This document shows positions 1-9,237 of a stretch of 64,000 nt of DNA, in pieces (position 1 is the stretch's first letter; each line of letters starts with the position of its first letter). This DNA is from Acetatifactor muris (lineage in GTDB: Bacteria; Bacillota; Clostridia; Lachnospirales; Lachnospiraceae). The translations under genes and the position numbers were made by a program. The notes under the pieces are model-generated. The model saw nothing but the letters and a program-made list of their open reading frames with translations, was not told the origin of the DNA and ran no database searches. The stretch spans positions 1 to 64,000 of the forward strand of contig JAMPHD010000011.1 of the NCBI GenBank assembly GCA_023663635.1, given 5' to 3'.

Positions 1-68
1 AACAACTCATAAAGAAAAATGAGAAAAGTGCCAACGATTACTTGACACAAACATTTTTCCTGATTCCT

Positions 69-97
69 TTGACATTTTGACAAAAATTCATTAAAAT
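69..97 (+). promoter_or_regulatory. sigma-A promoter of the MATE gene
   Basis: TTGACA at 69-74 and TAAAAT at 92-97 are separated by 17 bp. This would give a 5' leader of roughly 130 nt before the efflux gene. That leader contains the hairpin-like motif at 183-218, which also occurs upstream of the MoxR gene. Confidence 0.6.
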
Positions 98-182
98 AGA
101 ATGGAACGTGTAGCATAACTGCGTAAGTCCGGTTATTGCTGCGCGTTTATTTTTTTGCGGAGAGTACGGCCCGCTGTTTAAT

Positions 183-218
183 ATAAGGGCAGCTCACGGA
201 GCGTAAGGCCCATTGTTT
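183..218 (+). repeat. leader hairpin-like element, copy 1
   Basis: This 36-nt stretch aligns without gaps to 47145-47180 with 28 of 36 positions identical; most differences are transitions. Both copies sit just upstream of the ribosome-binding site of a gene. The core CGGAGCG is shared. Copy 2 folds into a stem around a GGA loop, while copy 1 folds less well. Confidence 0.5.
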
Positions 219-236
219 GTGAAAGGACGGAATGTT

Positions 237-1646
237 ATGGAAACAAATCAATTTTTGGGAACAGAGAAGATCGGAAAGTTAATGTGGAAATATGCTGTCC
301 CCTGTATCATCTCACTTTTGGTAGGCGCGCTTTACAACATCGTGGATCAGATCTTCATCGCGAACGCGGATTATCTCGGCTCTTATGGAAACGCGGCCAA
401 CACGGTGGTATTTCCGCTGACGGTCATCGCGCTCGCCATCGCCGTCATGATCGGCGACGGCTGCTGCGCGTTTGTGAGCCTGAGTCTGGGCAAAAAAGAG
501 CCGCAAAACGCTAAGAAAAGCGTAGGGAACTCCGTGGTGCTCACGGTGGTCGGCAGTGTGATCCTGTGCGCAGTCTATCTGCTCTTTGGCGACCGGATCA
601 TCACGATATTTGGCGGCACAGTCAATGCGGAGACTTTCAGGCATTCCAAGGAATATTTCTTCTATATTTCATTGGGGATTCCTTTTTATATGTTCGGACA
701 GGCCATGAATCCGGTGATCCGGGCGGACGGCAATCCCAAATTCGCGATGTTCTCCACGTTGACGGGGGCGGTCCTGAATATCATTCTGGATCCGGTGTTC
801 ATCTTTGTGTTCCAATGGGGAATGATGGGAGCGGCAGTGGCCACTGTGATCGGGCAGATCGCCACGGCCGGGCTGTCCTGTTGGTATCTGTGTAACATGA
901 GGACGGTCAGGCCGGAGAGAGCGGATTATCGCGTGGATTGGAGCGTTTCACGAAAGACGCTTGTCCTTGGCATCTGCAGTTTTCTCTCGCAGATATCCTT
1001 GGTTGCGTCCATGGCGGCCATCAACAACATGATACGGAAATACGGCGCCGAGGATCCGGTCTTCTCTCAGGAGCAGTTTGCCCAGATTCCCATGGCGGTG
1101 GTGGGGATTGTCATGAAATTTTTCCAGATCGTCATCTCCATTGTAGTGGGCATGGCGGCGGGATGCATACCCATTGTGGGTTACAATATGGGGGCCGGCA
1201 TGAAACAAAGGGTTCGGAAATTATTTACGAAATTATTGATCGCGGAGGCGACCGTCGGTCTGGTCGCGCTGCTCATCGTGGAGTTGTGCCCGAGACAGCT
1301 CATCACGCTGTTTGGCGCAGCGAATGAGAGCAGTTATTATACGGATTTTGCCATCAAGGCATTTCGTATTTATCTGTGCATGATGGTCTTGGCCTGTGTG
1401 AACAAGGCCTGTTTTATCTTCCTGCAGGCCATGGGTAAGGCGGCGGCCTCCACCATGCTCTCCATGGTCAGGGAGATCGTGTTTGGCGTGGGATTCGCGC
1501 TGCTGCTGCCGGTCCTGTTTGGATTGGACGGCGTGCTGTATTCCATGCCGGTATCGGATCTGTTGACTTTTGGGATCGCCGTGTTTCTGATCTGTCATAC
1601 TTACAGGGAACTCGAGGGAAAACAGCCGCATGTCACGGCCGGCTAA
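237..1646 (+). CDS. MATE family efflux transporter
   Basis: A predicted multidrug/sodium antiporter of the MATE family (MepA/DinF-like), an integral membrane protein of 469 residues with about 12 hydrophobic segments in two repeated halves. The N-terminal stretch with NIVDQIFIA, and the later FRIYL and QAMGKAAAS segments, are typical of the MepA-type clostridial branch. I chose the ATG at 237 over the upstream TTG at 213 because AAAGGA at 222-227 is suitably spaced for it. The gene is monocistronic: a promoter with a 130-nt leader precedes it and a hairpin with a T-tract follows at 1725-1770. The substrate cannot be told from sequence. Confidence 0.9.
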   Translation: METNQFLGTEKIGKLMWKYAVPCIISLLVGALYNIVDQIFIANADYLGSYGNAANTVVFPLTVIALAIAVMIGDGCCAFVSLSLGKKEPQNAKKSVGNSVVLTVVGSVILCAVYLLFGDRIITIFGGTVNAETFRHSKEYFFYISLGIPFYMFGQAMNPVIRADGNPKFAMFSTLTGAVLNIILDPVFIFVFQWGMMGAAVATVIGQIATAGLSCWYLCNMRTVRPERADYRVDWSVSRKTLVLGICSFLSQISLVASMAAINNMIRKYGAEDPVFSQEQFAQIPMAVVGIVMKFFQIVISIVVGMAAGCIPIVGYNMGAGMKQRVRKLFTKLLIAEATVGLVALLIVELCPRQLITLFGAANESSYYTDFAIKAFRIYLCMMVLACVNKACFIFLQAMGKAAASTMLSMVREIVFGVGFALLLPVLFGLDGVLYSMPVSDLLTFGIAVFLICHTYRELEGKQPHVTAG

Positions 1647-1692
1647 AGGGATGTTTTGAACCAAAGTTTTGACCCGAAATCCCAAAAAACAG

Positions 1693-1721
1693 TTTACAGA
1701 AAGCGCAAAAAGGTGTATAGT
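1693..1721 (+). promoter_or_regulatory. sigma-A promoter of gltBD
   Basis: TTTACA at 1693-1698 and TATAGT at 1716-1721 have a 17-bp spacer. Transcription would begin near 1728, at the base of the hairpin 1730-1763, so the gltB mRNA may start with a hairpin plus U-tract about 85 nt before the start codon. Confidence 0.6.
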
Positions 1722-1724
1722 AAG

Positions 1725-1770
1725 AAAAAGTCGCAAAGGAGCGAAAAACAGGCTCTTTGCGACTTTTTTT
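1725..1770 (+). terminator. hairpin with T-tract between the MATE gene and gltB
   Basis: Arms at 1730-1738 and 1755-1763 are perfectly complementary over 9 bp. Flanking A and T runs extend the stem, and seven Ts follow. It can terminate the MATE transcript. Because the gltB promoter lies immediately upstream, it may also be the 5' structure of the gltBD mRNA. Confidence 0.75.
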
Positions 1771-1847
1771 GCGCGCGGATCGTCTGTGGAAGGGACATCC
1801 GCCGGCGGACACGGCCCGACACGGCGGGGCGGGAAAGGAGAACGGAA

Positions 1848-4800
1848 ATGTTTGATGTGAAGAGAGAAGAGGTACAGGCGCCACTGTATCGGGAGGAGTT
1901 CGAGCACGATAACTGTGGTATCGGAGCCTGTGTGAATATAAACGGCAGGAAGAGCCGCTCCACGGTGGAGAACGCGCTGAAGATCGTGGAGAATCTGGAG
2001 CATAGGGCGGGAAAGGACGCCGAGGGCAAGACAGGAGACGGCGTGGGTATCCTCACCCAGATCCCGCACAAATTTTTTGCCAGAGTCACCGCGGCTCTGG
2101 GCATTGAGATTGGCGGGGAGAGAGAGTACGGCGTGGGTATGTTCTTCTTTCCGCAGGAAGAACTTCGGCGCAATCAGGCGAAGAAGATGTTTGAGATCAT
2201 TGTGGAGAAAGAGGGAATGGAGTTTCTGGGCTGGCGCGAGGTGCCCACTTTTCCCAATGTGTTGGGACACAAGGCGGTGGAATGTATGCCCTGTATCATG
2301 CAGGGATTTGTGAAAAAGCCCGCGGACGTGGCCAAGGGTGTGGATTTTGACAGAAGGCTGTACATGGCGAGGCGGGTGTTTGAGCAGTCCACGGACGATA
2401 CTTATGTGGTGTCTTTCTCCGGCAGGACCATTGTGTATAAGGGTATGTTTCTGGTGGGGCAGCTGCGCACTTTCTTCGCGGATCTGCAGTGCGAGGATTT
2501 CGAGTCCGCCATCGCCATGGTGCATTCCCGTTTTTCCACGAACACGAATCCCAGTTGGGAGCGGGCGCATCCCAACCGGCTGATGGTACATAACGGCGAG
2601 ATCAACACCATACGGGGCAACGCGGACAAGATGTTGGCCAGAGAGGAAAATATGGAGTCGGAGCATCTGAAAGGACAGCTCCACAAGGTGCTGCCGGCCA
2701 TCAACAAGACGGGATCCGACTCGGCCATGTTGGACAATACGCTGGAATTTCTGGTGATGAGCGGGATGGATCTGCCCCTGGCGGTGATGATCGCCATCCC
2801 GGAGCCTTGGGCCAACAACAAGGCCATGTCCCAGACCCGCAGGGATTTCTACCAATATTACGCCACCATGATGGAGCCCTGGGACGGGCCGGCATCCATC
2901 CTGTTCTCCGATGGAGATATCATGGGCGCGGTGTTGGACAGAAACGGTCTGAGACCTTCCCGCTATATGATCACGGAGGACGACACCCTGATCCTCTCCT
3001 CGGAGGTGGGTGTGTTGGACATCGACCCCGCCAAGATCAAGGTGAAGGAGAGACTGCGCCCCGGCAAGATGCTGTTGGTGGACACGGTGCAGGGCAGGGT
3101 GATCGACGATGAGGAACTGAAGGAGAAATACGCCTCCCGCCAACCCTATGGCGAGTGGCTGGACAGCAATCTGGTGGAACTGAAAGATCTGCATATTCCC
3201 AATCAGCGCGTGCCCGAGTATACGGACGAGGAGCGCCGGCGCATGCAGAAGGCCTTCGGTTACACCTATGATGAGATCAAGACTTCGATCCTGCCCATGG
3301 CCAAGAACGGCGGCGAGGCCATTGCCGCCATGGGTGTGGACACGCCGCTGCCGGTGCTGTCCAAGACATATCATCCGCTGTTCCATTATTTTAAACAGCT
3401 GTTCGCGCAGGTGACCAATCCGCCCATCGACGCCATCCGCGAGGAGATCGTGACTTCCACCACGGTATACATCGGGCCGGAGGGCAATCTGTTGGAGGAA
3501 AAGCCCTCCAACTGTAATGTGCTGAAGGTGAACAATCCCATTCTCACCAACACGGATCTCTTAAAGATCCGCTGCATGAAAGCGGATGGGTTCCGCGTGG
3601 AAGTGGTGCCCATCACTTACTACAAAAATACCAGTCTGGAGAGAGCCATCGACCGTCTCTTTGTGGAGGTGGACAGGGCTTATCGGGACGGCGTGAATAT
3701 TTTGATCCTGTCTGACAGGGGCGTGGACGAGAATCATGTGGCGATCCCCTCCCTGTTGGCGGTGTCCGCCCTGAATCAGTATCTGGTGCGGACCAAAAAG
3801 CGCACCCGCGTGGCGCTCATACTGGAGACCGGAGAACCCAGGGAGGTACATCATTTTGCCACCCTGTTGGGATACGGCGCCTGTGCCATCAATCCCTATC
3901 TGGCGCAGGAGTCTGTTCGGGAGCTCATTGAGAACCATATGTTGGACAAGGACTATTACGCGGCGGTGAACGATTACAACAACGCGGTACTCCACGGCAT
4001 CGTGAAGATCGCCTCCAAGATGGGGATCAGCACCATTCAGTCCTATCAGGGTTCCCGGATCTTCGAGGCCATCGGCATCGACCCGGAGGTGATCGGCAGA
4101 TATTTCAGCAACACGGTATGCAGAGTGGGCGGCGTGAGCCTGAAGGATATCGAAAATCAGGTAGATGCCCTGCACTCACAGGCATTCGACCCGTTGGGGC
4201 TGCAGAACGACCTGACGCCGGACAGCCCGGGACATCACAAGATGAGGAGCGGCGCGGAAGACCATCTCTACAATCCCGCCACCATCCATATGCTGCAGGA
4301 GTCCACCAGGCGGGGAGACTATGAGATGTTTAAGCGCTACACCGCCATGGTGAACGATGAGAATGCCATCCGGAACCTGCGTGGGCTGATGGATTTCAAA
4401 TATCCCAAGAAGGGAGTGGATATCGCTCAGGTGGAACCCGTGGAATCCATCGTGACCAGATTCAAGACGGGAGCCATGTCCTACGGATCCATCTCCAAGG
4501 AGGCCCACGAGACCATGGCCATCGCCATGAACCGTCTGCACGGCAAATCCAATTCCGGAGAGGGCGGCGAGGAGCCGGAGAGACTGACGGTGGGACCGGA
4601 CGGCGTGAACCGCTGCTCCGCCATCAAGCAGGTGGCCAGCGGCCGTTTCGGCGTGACCAGCAGATATCTGGTGAGCGCCAAGGAACTGCAGATCAAGATG
4701 GCGCAGGGGGCCAAGCCCGGAGAGGGCGGACATCTGCCCGGGGGCAAGGTGTACCCTTGGATCGCCAAGACCAGGCATTCCACACCCGGGGTGTCCCTGA

Positions 4801-6395
4801 TCTCGCCGCCGCCTCATCACGATATTTATTCCATCGAGGATCTGGCGCAGCTGATCTACGATCTGAAGAATGCCAATAAGGACGCGCGGATCTCCGTGAA
4901 ACTGGTGTCCGAGGCCGGCGTGGGCACGGTGGCGGCCGGCGTGGCGAAGGCCGGGGCCCAGGTGATCCTGGTGTCCGGCTATGACGGCGGGACCGGCGCG
5001 GCGCCCCGCAGTTCCATCCATAACGCGGGACTGCCTTGGGAGCTCGGACTGGCGGAGACCCATCAGACATTGATCATGAACGGACTGAGAAATAAGGTAC
5101 ATATCGAGACGGACGGCAAGCTGATGAGCGGACGGGATGTGGCCATCGCGGCCATTCTCGGCGCGGAGGAATTCGGCTTTGCCACGGCACCGCTTGTGAC
5201 CATGGGATGCGTGATGATGCGTGTCTGCAATCTGGACACCTGTCCCGTGGGCGTGGCCACGCAGAATCCGGAGCTGCGCAAAAATTTCAAGGGCAAACCG
5301 GAATATGTGGAGAACTTTATGAAGTTCATCGCGGAGGAACTGCGTGAATATATGGCCAGACTGGGCGTGCGCTCCGTGGACGAACTGGTGGGCCGCACGG
5401 ATCTTTTGAAGGTGAAGGACAATCTGACGGATCGGCATAAGAAGGTGAGTCTGGAGGCCATTCTGACCAATCCCTATGAGGGCAGCAGGACGAAGATGAT
5501 CTTTGATCCCAAGCAGGTCTATGACTTTGAGCTGGAGAAGACCATGGACGAGAAGGTCCTGCTGAAACAGATGGGCAAGGATATCGCCGCGGGGCGCAAG
5601 TGCAGTGTGGAGGTGAACGTGTCCAACACGGACAGAGCTTTTGGCACGATCCTGGGCAGCGAGATCACGAAGAAACTGGGAGATGAGGTGGAGGAGGACA
5701 GCTACCGGGTATCGTGTCAGGGCGCGGGCGGACAGTCTTTCGGCGCGTTCATCCCGAGCGGACTGACACTGGAACTGGCCGGGGAATCCAATGACTACTT
5801 CGGAAAGGGGCTCTCCGGAGGCAAACTCATCATCTATCCGCCCAAGGGCAGTAAGTTCAAGGCGGAGGAAAATATCATCATCGGCAATGTGGCCCTCTAT
5901 GGCGCCACCGCCGGCAAAGCTTTCATCAACGGCGTGGCGGGCGAGCGTTTCTGTGTGAGAAATTCCGGCGCCAACGCGGTGGTGGAGGGCGTGGGAGACC
6001 ACGGCTGTGAGTACATGACCGGCGGACGTGTGGTGGTGCTGGGAGGCACAGGCAAGAACTTTGCGGCGGGCATGAGCGGCGGCATCGCCTATGTGTTGGA
6101 CGAGAACAATGATCTGTACAAAAGGCTGAACAAGGAGATGGTATCTTCCAACGAGATCACTTCCAAATATGATGTGTTGGAACTCAAGTCCATGATCCAA
6201 GAGCATGTGGACGCCACCGGATCTGCCAAGGGCAGGGAGGTGTTGGAGCATTTCGGCGAGTATCTGCCCAAGTTTAAGAAGATCATTCCGTATGATTATG
6301 AGAGGGTGCTCAAGACCATCGTGCAGATGGAGGAAAAGGGACTCTCCGCGGAACAGGCGCAGATCGAGGCGTTTTACGCCAACACCAGAAAATAG
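1848..6395 (+). CDS. gltB: glutamate synthase large subunit
   Basis: Large (alpha) subunit of glutamate synthase, 1515 residues, the family's usual length. It hydrolyses glutamine on an N-terminal class II amidotransferase domain and channels ammonia to 2-oxoglutarate at an FMN site. The presumed nucleophile is Cys23 in DNCGIGACV, after a propeptide that would be cleaved. The central and FMN-binding domains follow (GAMSYGSIS, SGYDGGTGAAPRSS). The 3Fe-4S cysteines are Cys1121, Cys1127 and Cys1132. The C-terminal beta-helix GXGXG domain has the usual glycine-rich repeats. The frame is open back to 1656, but ATG 1848 follows AAAGGAG at 1834-1840 and starts a normal N-terminus. It is co-transcribed with gltD, 35 bp downstream. 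Confidence 0.97.
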   Translation: MFDVKREEVQAPLYREEFEHDNCGIGACVNINGRKSRSTVENALKIVENLEHRAGKDAEGKTGDGVGILTQIPHKFFARVTAALGIEIGGEREYGVGMFFFPQEELRRNQAKKMFEIIVEKEGMEFLGWREVPTFPNVLGHKAVECMPCIMQGFVKKPADVAKGVDFDRRLYMARRVFEQSTDDTYVVSFSGRTIVYKGMFLVGQLRTFFADLQCEDFESAIAMVHSRFSTNTNPSWERAHPNRLMVHNGEINTIRGNADKMLAREENMESEHLKGQLHKVLPAINKTGSDSAMLDNTLEFLVMSGMDLPLAVMIAIPEPWANNKAMSQTRRDFYQYYATMMEPWDGPASILFSDGDIMGAVLDRNGLRPSRYMITEDDTLILSSEVGVLDIDPAKIKVKERLRPGKMLLVDTVQGRVIDDEELKEKYASRQPYGEWLDSNLVELKDLHIPNQRVPEYTDEERRRMQKAFGYTYDEIKTSILPMAKNGGEAIAAMGVDTPLPVLSKTYHPLFHYFKQLFAQVTNPPIDAIREEIVTSTTVYIGPEGNLLEEKPSNCNVLKVNNPILTNTDLLKIRCMKADGFRVEVVPITYYKNTSLERAIDRLFVEVDRAYRDGVNILILSDRGVDENHVAIPSLLAVSALNQYLVRTKKRTRVALILETGEPREVHHFATLLGYGACAINPYLAQESVRELIENHMLDKDYYAAVNDYNNAVLHGIVKIASKMGISTIQSYQGSRIFEAIGIDPEVIGRYFSNTVCRVGGVSLKDIENQVDALHSQAFDPLGLQNDLTPDSPGHHKMRSGAEDHLYNPATIHMLQESTRRGDYEMFKRYTAMVNDENAIRNLRGLMDFKYPKKGVDIAQVEPVESIVTRFKTGAMSYGSISKEAHETMAIAMNRLHGKSNSGEGGEEPERLTVGPDGVNRCSAIKQVASGRFGVTSRYLVSAKELQIKMAQGAKPGEGGHLPGGKVYPWIAKTRHSTPGVSLISPPPHHDIYSIEDLAQLIYDLKNANKDARISVKLVSEAGVGTVAAGVAKAGAQVILVSGYDGGTGAAPRSSIHNAGLPWELGLAETHQTLIMNGLRNKVHIETDGKLMSGRDVAIAAILGAEEFGFATAPLVTMGCVMMRVCNLDTCPVGVATQNPELRKNFKGKPEYVENFMKFIAEELREYMARLGVRSVDELVGRTDLLKVKDNLTDRHKKVSLEAILTNPYEGSRTKMIFDPKQVYDFELEKTMDEKVLLKQMGKDIAAGRKCSVEVNVSNTDRAFGTILGSEITKKLGDEVEEDSYRVSCQGAGGQSFGAFIPSGLTLELAGESNDYFGKGLSGGKLIIYPPKGSKFKAEENIIIGNVALYGATAGKAFINGVAGERFCVRNSGANAVVEGVGDHGCEYMTGGRVVVLGGTGKNFAAGMSGGIAYVLDENNDLYKRLNKEMVSSNEITSKYDVLELKSMIQEHVDATGSAKGREVLEHFGEYLPKFKKIIPYDYERVLKTIVQMEEKGLSAEQAQIEAFYANTRK

Positions 6396-6430
6396 TCTGC
6401 AAACAGGCAGTCAGGCAGGAGGATGAGAAG

Positions 6431-7924
6431 ATGGGAAAACCTACCGGTTTTATGGAATATAAGAGGGAGGTCAGCGAGGCTGAAACTCCCGAGGAGAGGA
6501 TCCGGCATTTTAACGAGTTTCACAGACATATGCCCAAGGAAAAGCAGCAGCTCCAGGGGGCGCGCTGCATGGAGTGCGGCGTGCCGTTCTGTCAGTCCGG
6601 CATGATGATAAACGGCATGGCCAGCGGTTGCCCGCTGCACAATCTGATCCCGGAGTGGAATGATCTGGTCTATACGGGCAACTGGGAGCAGGCGTACAAC
6701 CGACTGAAGAAGACGAACAGCTTTCCGGAGTTTACCTCCAGAGTATGTCCCGCGCTCTGCGAGGCGGCCTGCACCTGCGGACTGAACGGCGATCCCGTAT
6801 CCACCAAGGAGAACGAGTACGCCATCATTGAAAATGCCTATGCGGAGGGTTACGCGGCGGCCAGACCGCCCAAGGTGCGCACCGGCAAGAGAGTGGCGGT
6901 GGTGGGCAGCGGCCCCTCCGGACTGGCGGTGGCCGACAGACTCAACGGCCGGGGACATGAGGTGACGGTCTTTGAGCGCTCGGACAGAGTGGGAGGACTG
7001 CTCATGTATGGCATTCCCAATATGAAATTGGAGAAACAGATCGTGGACCGCAAGGTGAAGATCATGGAGGAGGAAGGCGTCACTTTCGTCACGGGAGTGG
7101 ACGTGGGACGGGATGTGAAGGCCGACAAATTGCTCCACGACTTTGACAGGGTGGTGTTGGCGTGCGGCGCCTCCAATCCCAGAGATATCAAGGCGCCCGG
7201 GAGGGATGCCAAGGGGATTTATTTTGCGGTGGATTTCCTGAAGGCCAACACCAAGAGCCTGTTGGATTCCCAATTCGCGGATAAGGCCTATGTGGAGACC
7301 AAGGATAAGCATGTGGTGATCATCGGGGGAGGCGACACGGGAAACGACTGCGTGGGCACTTCCATCCGCCATGGGGCCAAGAGCGTGACGCAGATCGAGA
7401 TGATGCCCAAGGCGCCGGATGGGCGCGCGGAGAACAATCCCTGGCCGGAGTGGCCCAAGGTGTGCAAGACCGATTACGGTCAGGAGGAGGCCATCGCGCT
7501 GTACGGACATGACCCCCGCATCTATGAGTCCACGGTGAAGGAGTTCGTGAAGGACAAGAACGGCAATCTGAAGGCGGTGAAGATCGTAAAGCTGGATTGG
7601 GTGAAGGACGAGAAGACCGGGCGCATGAACATGCAGGAGCGGGAGGGCAGCGAACAACTGCTCGACGCGGATATCGTGCTGATCGCCGCGGGTTTCCTCG
7701 GAACCCAGAGTTATGTGGCGGAGGCCTTCGGCGTGGAGCTGAACGAGCGCACCAATGTGAAGACCGAACCCGGCGCCTACCAAACGAACGTGGAGAAAGT
7801 GTTCGTCACCGGCGACATGCATCGGGGCCAGTCCCTTGTGGTGTGGGCCATCCGCGAGGGCAGGGAGGCTGCCCGGGCCGTGGACGAGAGCCTGATGGGG
7901 TACTCCAATCTGGCCGTGCAGTGA
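6431..7924 (+). CDS. gltD: glutamate synthase small subunit
   Basis: NAD(P)H-dependent beta subunit of glutamate synthase, 497 residues. It passes electrons through FAD and 4Fe-4S clusters to GltB. The N-terminal cluster domain shows CMECGVPFC, CPLHN and CPALCEAACTCG cysteines. An FAD-binding Rossmann motif follows (VVGSGPSGLAVADRL), then an NAD(P)H-binding motif (VIIGGGDTGNDCVG). AGGAGG lies just upstream of the ATG. A perfect 12-bp terminator stem follows the stop. Immediate linkage to gltB defines the ammonium-assimilation (GOGAT) operon. Confidence 0.97.
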   Translation: MGKPTGFMEYKREVSEAETPEERIRHFNEFHRHMPKEKQQLQGARCMECGVPFCQSGMMINGMASGCPLHNLIPEWNDLVYTGNWEQAYNRLKKTNSFPEFTSRVCPALCEAACTCGLNGDPVSTKENEYAIIENAYAEGYAAARPPKVRTGKRVAVVGSGPSGLAVADRLNGRGHEVTVFERSDRVGGLLMYGIPNMKLEKQIVDRKVKIMEEEGVTFVTGVDVGRDVKADKLLHDFDRVVLACGASNPRDIKAPGRDAKGIYFAVDFLKANTKSLLDSQFADKAYVETKDKHVVIIGGGDTGNDCVGTSIRHGAKSVTQIEMMPKAPDGRAENNPWPEWPKVCKTDYGQEEAIALYGHDPRIYESTVKEFVKDKNGNLKAVKIVKLDWVKDEKTGRMNMQEREGSEQLLDADIVLIAAGFLGTQSYVAEAFGVELNERTNVKTEPGAYQTNVEKVFVTGDMHRGQSLVVWAIREGREAARAVDESLMGYSNLAVQ

Positions 7925-7940
7925 GGGGATAAAAATGTGA

Positions 7941-7974
7941 CTGCCCGCAGAGGATCTCTGCGGGCAGGGTTTTT
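7941..7974 (+). terminator. intrinsic terminator of gltBD
   Basis: A perfect 12-bp stem (7941-7952 with 7956-7967), a GAT loop and a run of five Ts. It lies in the short gap between gltD and the oppositely oriented fic gene. Confidence 0.92.
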
Positions 7975-7988
7975 CGGAACGGGAAGTT

Positions 7989-8996
7989 CTATTTACATTT
8001 CCGGTATTTCTGATTTTTGCTGTTCGGTTTATCCGGAATCGTGCGCTCAATCTGATTTTGTTCCAATGAGGGATTCAGATAATTTTTACGGAAGGTTGGG
8101 CGATGAGAAAGACCGAGCCGTTTCATGATTTGTGCAGCCGAAAGAGTATCATCGCCAAGGGCGGAGAGAAGGCGCTCAACAGGAGTTCTATCTTGGTCGT
8201 CTGCTTGGTCGCTATCTTGGTCGCTGCTGCGACCTATAATCGTAACTTCTTTCAAGCTGTCTCGGATGATTTCAAGCATCAGTTCCACAAAACCCGCACT
8301 GTCTGCCTGCGCGTCAGCGACACCGAGCGCATCATAATATTCTTTCTGGCGCGACTGAATCAGTTCCTCAATCGGAAGCCAAAAGAAGAGTTCTTTCCAT
8401 TTGCCCAGAAGGAGGCTGTGCCACATTCTGCCCATACGTCCGTTACCGTCTGCAAAAGGATGGATGAATTCAAATTCATAGTGGAAGACTGCACTCTTAA
8501 TCAGCGGATGCAATTCAGATGCGGAATACCACTCAAAGAGGTTATGAATGTGTTGCGGGACGAATTCTGCAGGAGGAGCCATGTGGATAAGTACCTCACC
8601 GTCAAAAACGCCTACGCCACCGGAACGGAATTTCCCGTTTTCCGGCACAAGCCCGTTCATCATTAACCTATGAGCTTTCAGAAGATCCTCTACAGAGGAG
8701 GGATTCAATCGCAGCATGAGTTCATACGCCTGGTAAGCGTTCTGTACTTCTTTTATTTCATTCGGGTTACCAAGAACACGTTTGCCATCAAGGATAGCCG
8801 TTACCTGTTCCAGCGAAAGTGAGTTATGCTCAATCGCAAGCGAGGAGTGGATTGTCCTAATGCGGTTTTCACGGCGCAGGCGCGGGCTGATTGTTCCCTC
8901 CTGCAGGACGGTGATTCGACCGACCTGCTCGCTGATTTCTGCTATCAGGGATGTCATTTTATCTGTCATGTGAAAGGGCGGTTTGTAGTCGCTCAA
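7989..8996 (-). CDS. Fic family protein (probable AMP transferase)
   Basis: Fic-domain protein, probably AMPylating a target hydroxyl. The active-site motif is HPFADGNGRMGR near residue 179 (His catalytic, Asp/Asn/Arg for phosphate and metal). A class II inhibitory helix motif appears upstream as SSLAIEHN, with Glu near residue 56 but His where Gly or Asn is usual. The C-terminus is a likely winged-helix segment with charged linkers (DQDSDQADDQD). The frame is open to a GTG at 9005. I prefer the TTG at 8996-8994 because GGAGG at 9009-9005 is then 8 nt away, whereas it overlaps the GTG. This yields 335 residues beginning with the family-typical YKPPF. Convergent with gltD; target unknown. Confidence 0.88.
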   Translation of the reverse strand: MSDYKPPFHMTDKMTSLIAEISEQVGRITVLQEGTISPRLRRENRIRTIHSSLAIEHNSLSLEQVTAILDGKRVLGNPNEIKEVQNAYQAYELMLRLNPSSVEDLLKAHRLMMNGLVPENGKFRSGGVGVFDGEVLIHMAPPAEFVPQHIHNLFEWYSASELHPLIKSAVFHYEFEFIHPFADGNGRMGRMWHSLLLGKWKELFFWLPIEELIQSRQKEYYDALGVADAQADSAGFVELMLEIIRDSLKEVTIIGRSSDQDSDQADDQDRTPVERLLSALGDDTLSAAQIMKRLGLSHRPTFRKNYLNPSLEQNQIERTIPDKPNSKNQKYRKCK

Positions 8997-9029
8997 ATGA
9001 ATCACCTCCGTTCATTTTCCACTATGGCT

Positions 9030-9059
9030 ACTATAACACAGGATATGAGGTTTCGTCCA
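9030..9059 (-). promoter_or_regulatory. candidate promoter of the fic gene
   Basis: Read on the minus strand: TGGACG (9059-9054), 18-bp spacer, TATAGT (9035-9030). The -10 is good and the -35 matches 4 of 6. The element sits about 35 bp upstream of the start codon. Confidence 0.4.
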
Positions 9060-9164
9060 TCTCTTAATTAAAATGCTGAGAAATATGATGTATTGATCGG
9101 GGTGATGCCAATGCCTAAAAAGATAGGGACAATGCAGTGGAGGAAACAGAGACATAACGGAGAC

Positions 9165-9192
9165 TTGAAAAAGATGCCCGTTCCGGTATAAT
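9165..9192 (+). promoter_or_regulatory. promoter of the DUF4261-like gene
   Basis: TTGAAA at 9165-9170, a 16-bp spacer and a consensus TATAAT at 9187-9192. About 45 bp separate the -10 from the start codon. Confidence 0.6.
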
Positions 9193-9237
9193 GGGGGGAG
9201 ACGGTTTTATCAAGGCTAATCGGACGGGAGGAGAGAT

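Noticed and set aside
183-218. Known c-di-GMP or guanidine riboswitch in the MATE leader
   Set aside because: The conserved cores of those classes are absent; only the motif shared with 47145-47180 stands out.
1233-6251. Two minus-strand frames of about 700 codons opposite gltB
   Set aside because: They mirror gltB codon structure, have no ribosome-binding site and no recognisable domain; gltB is unequivocal.
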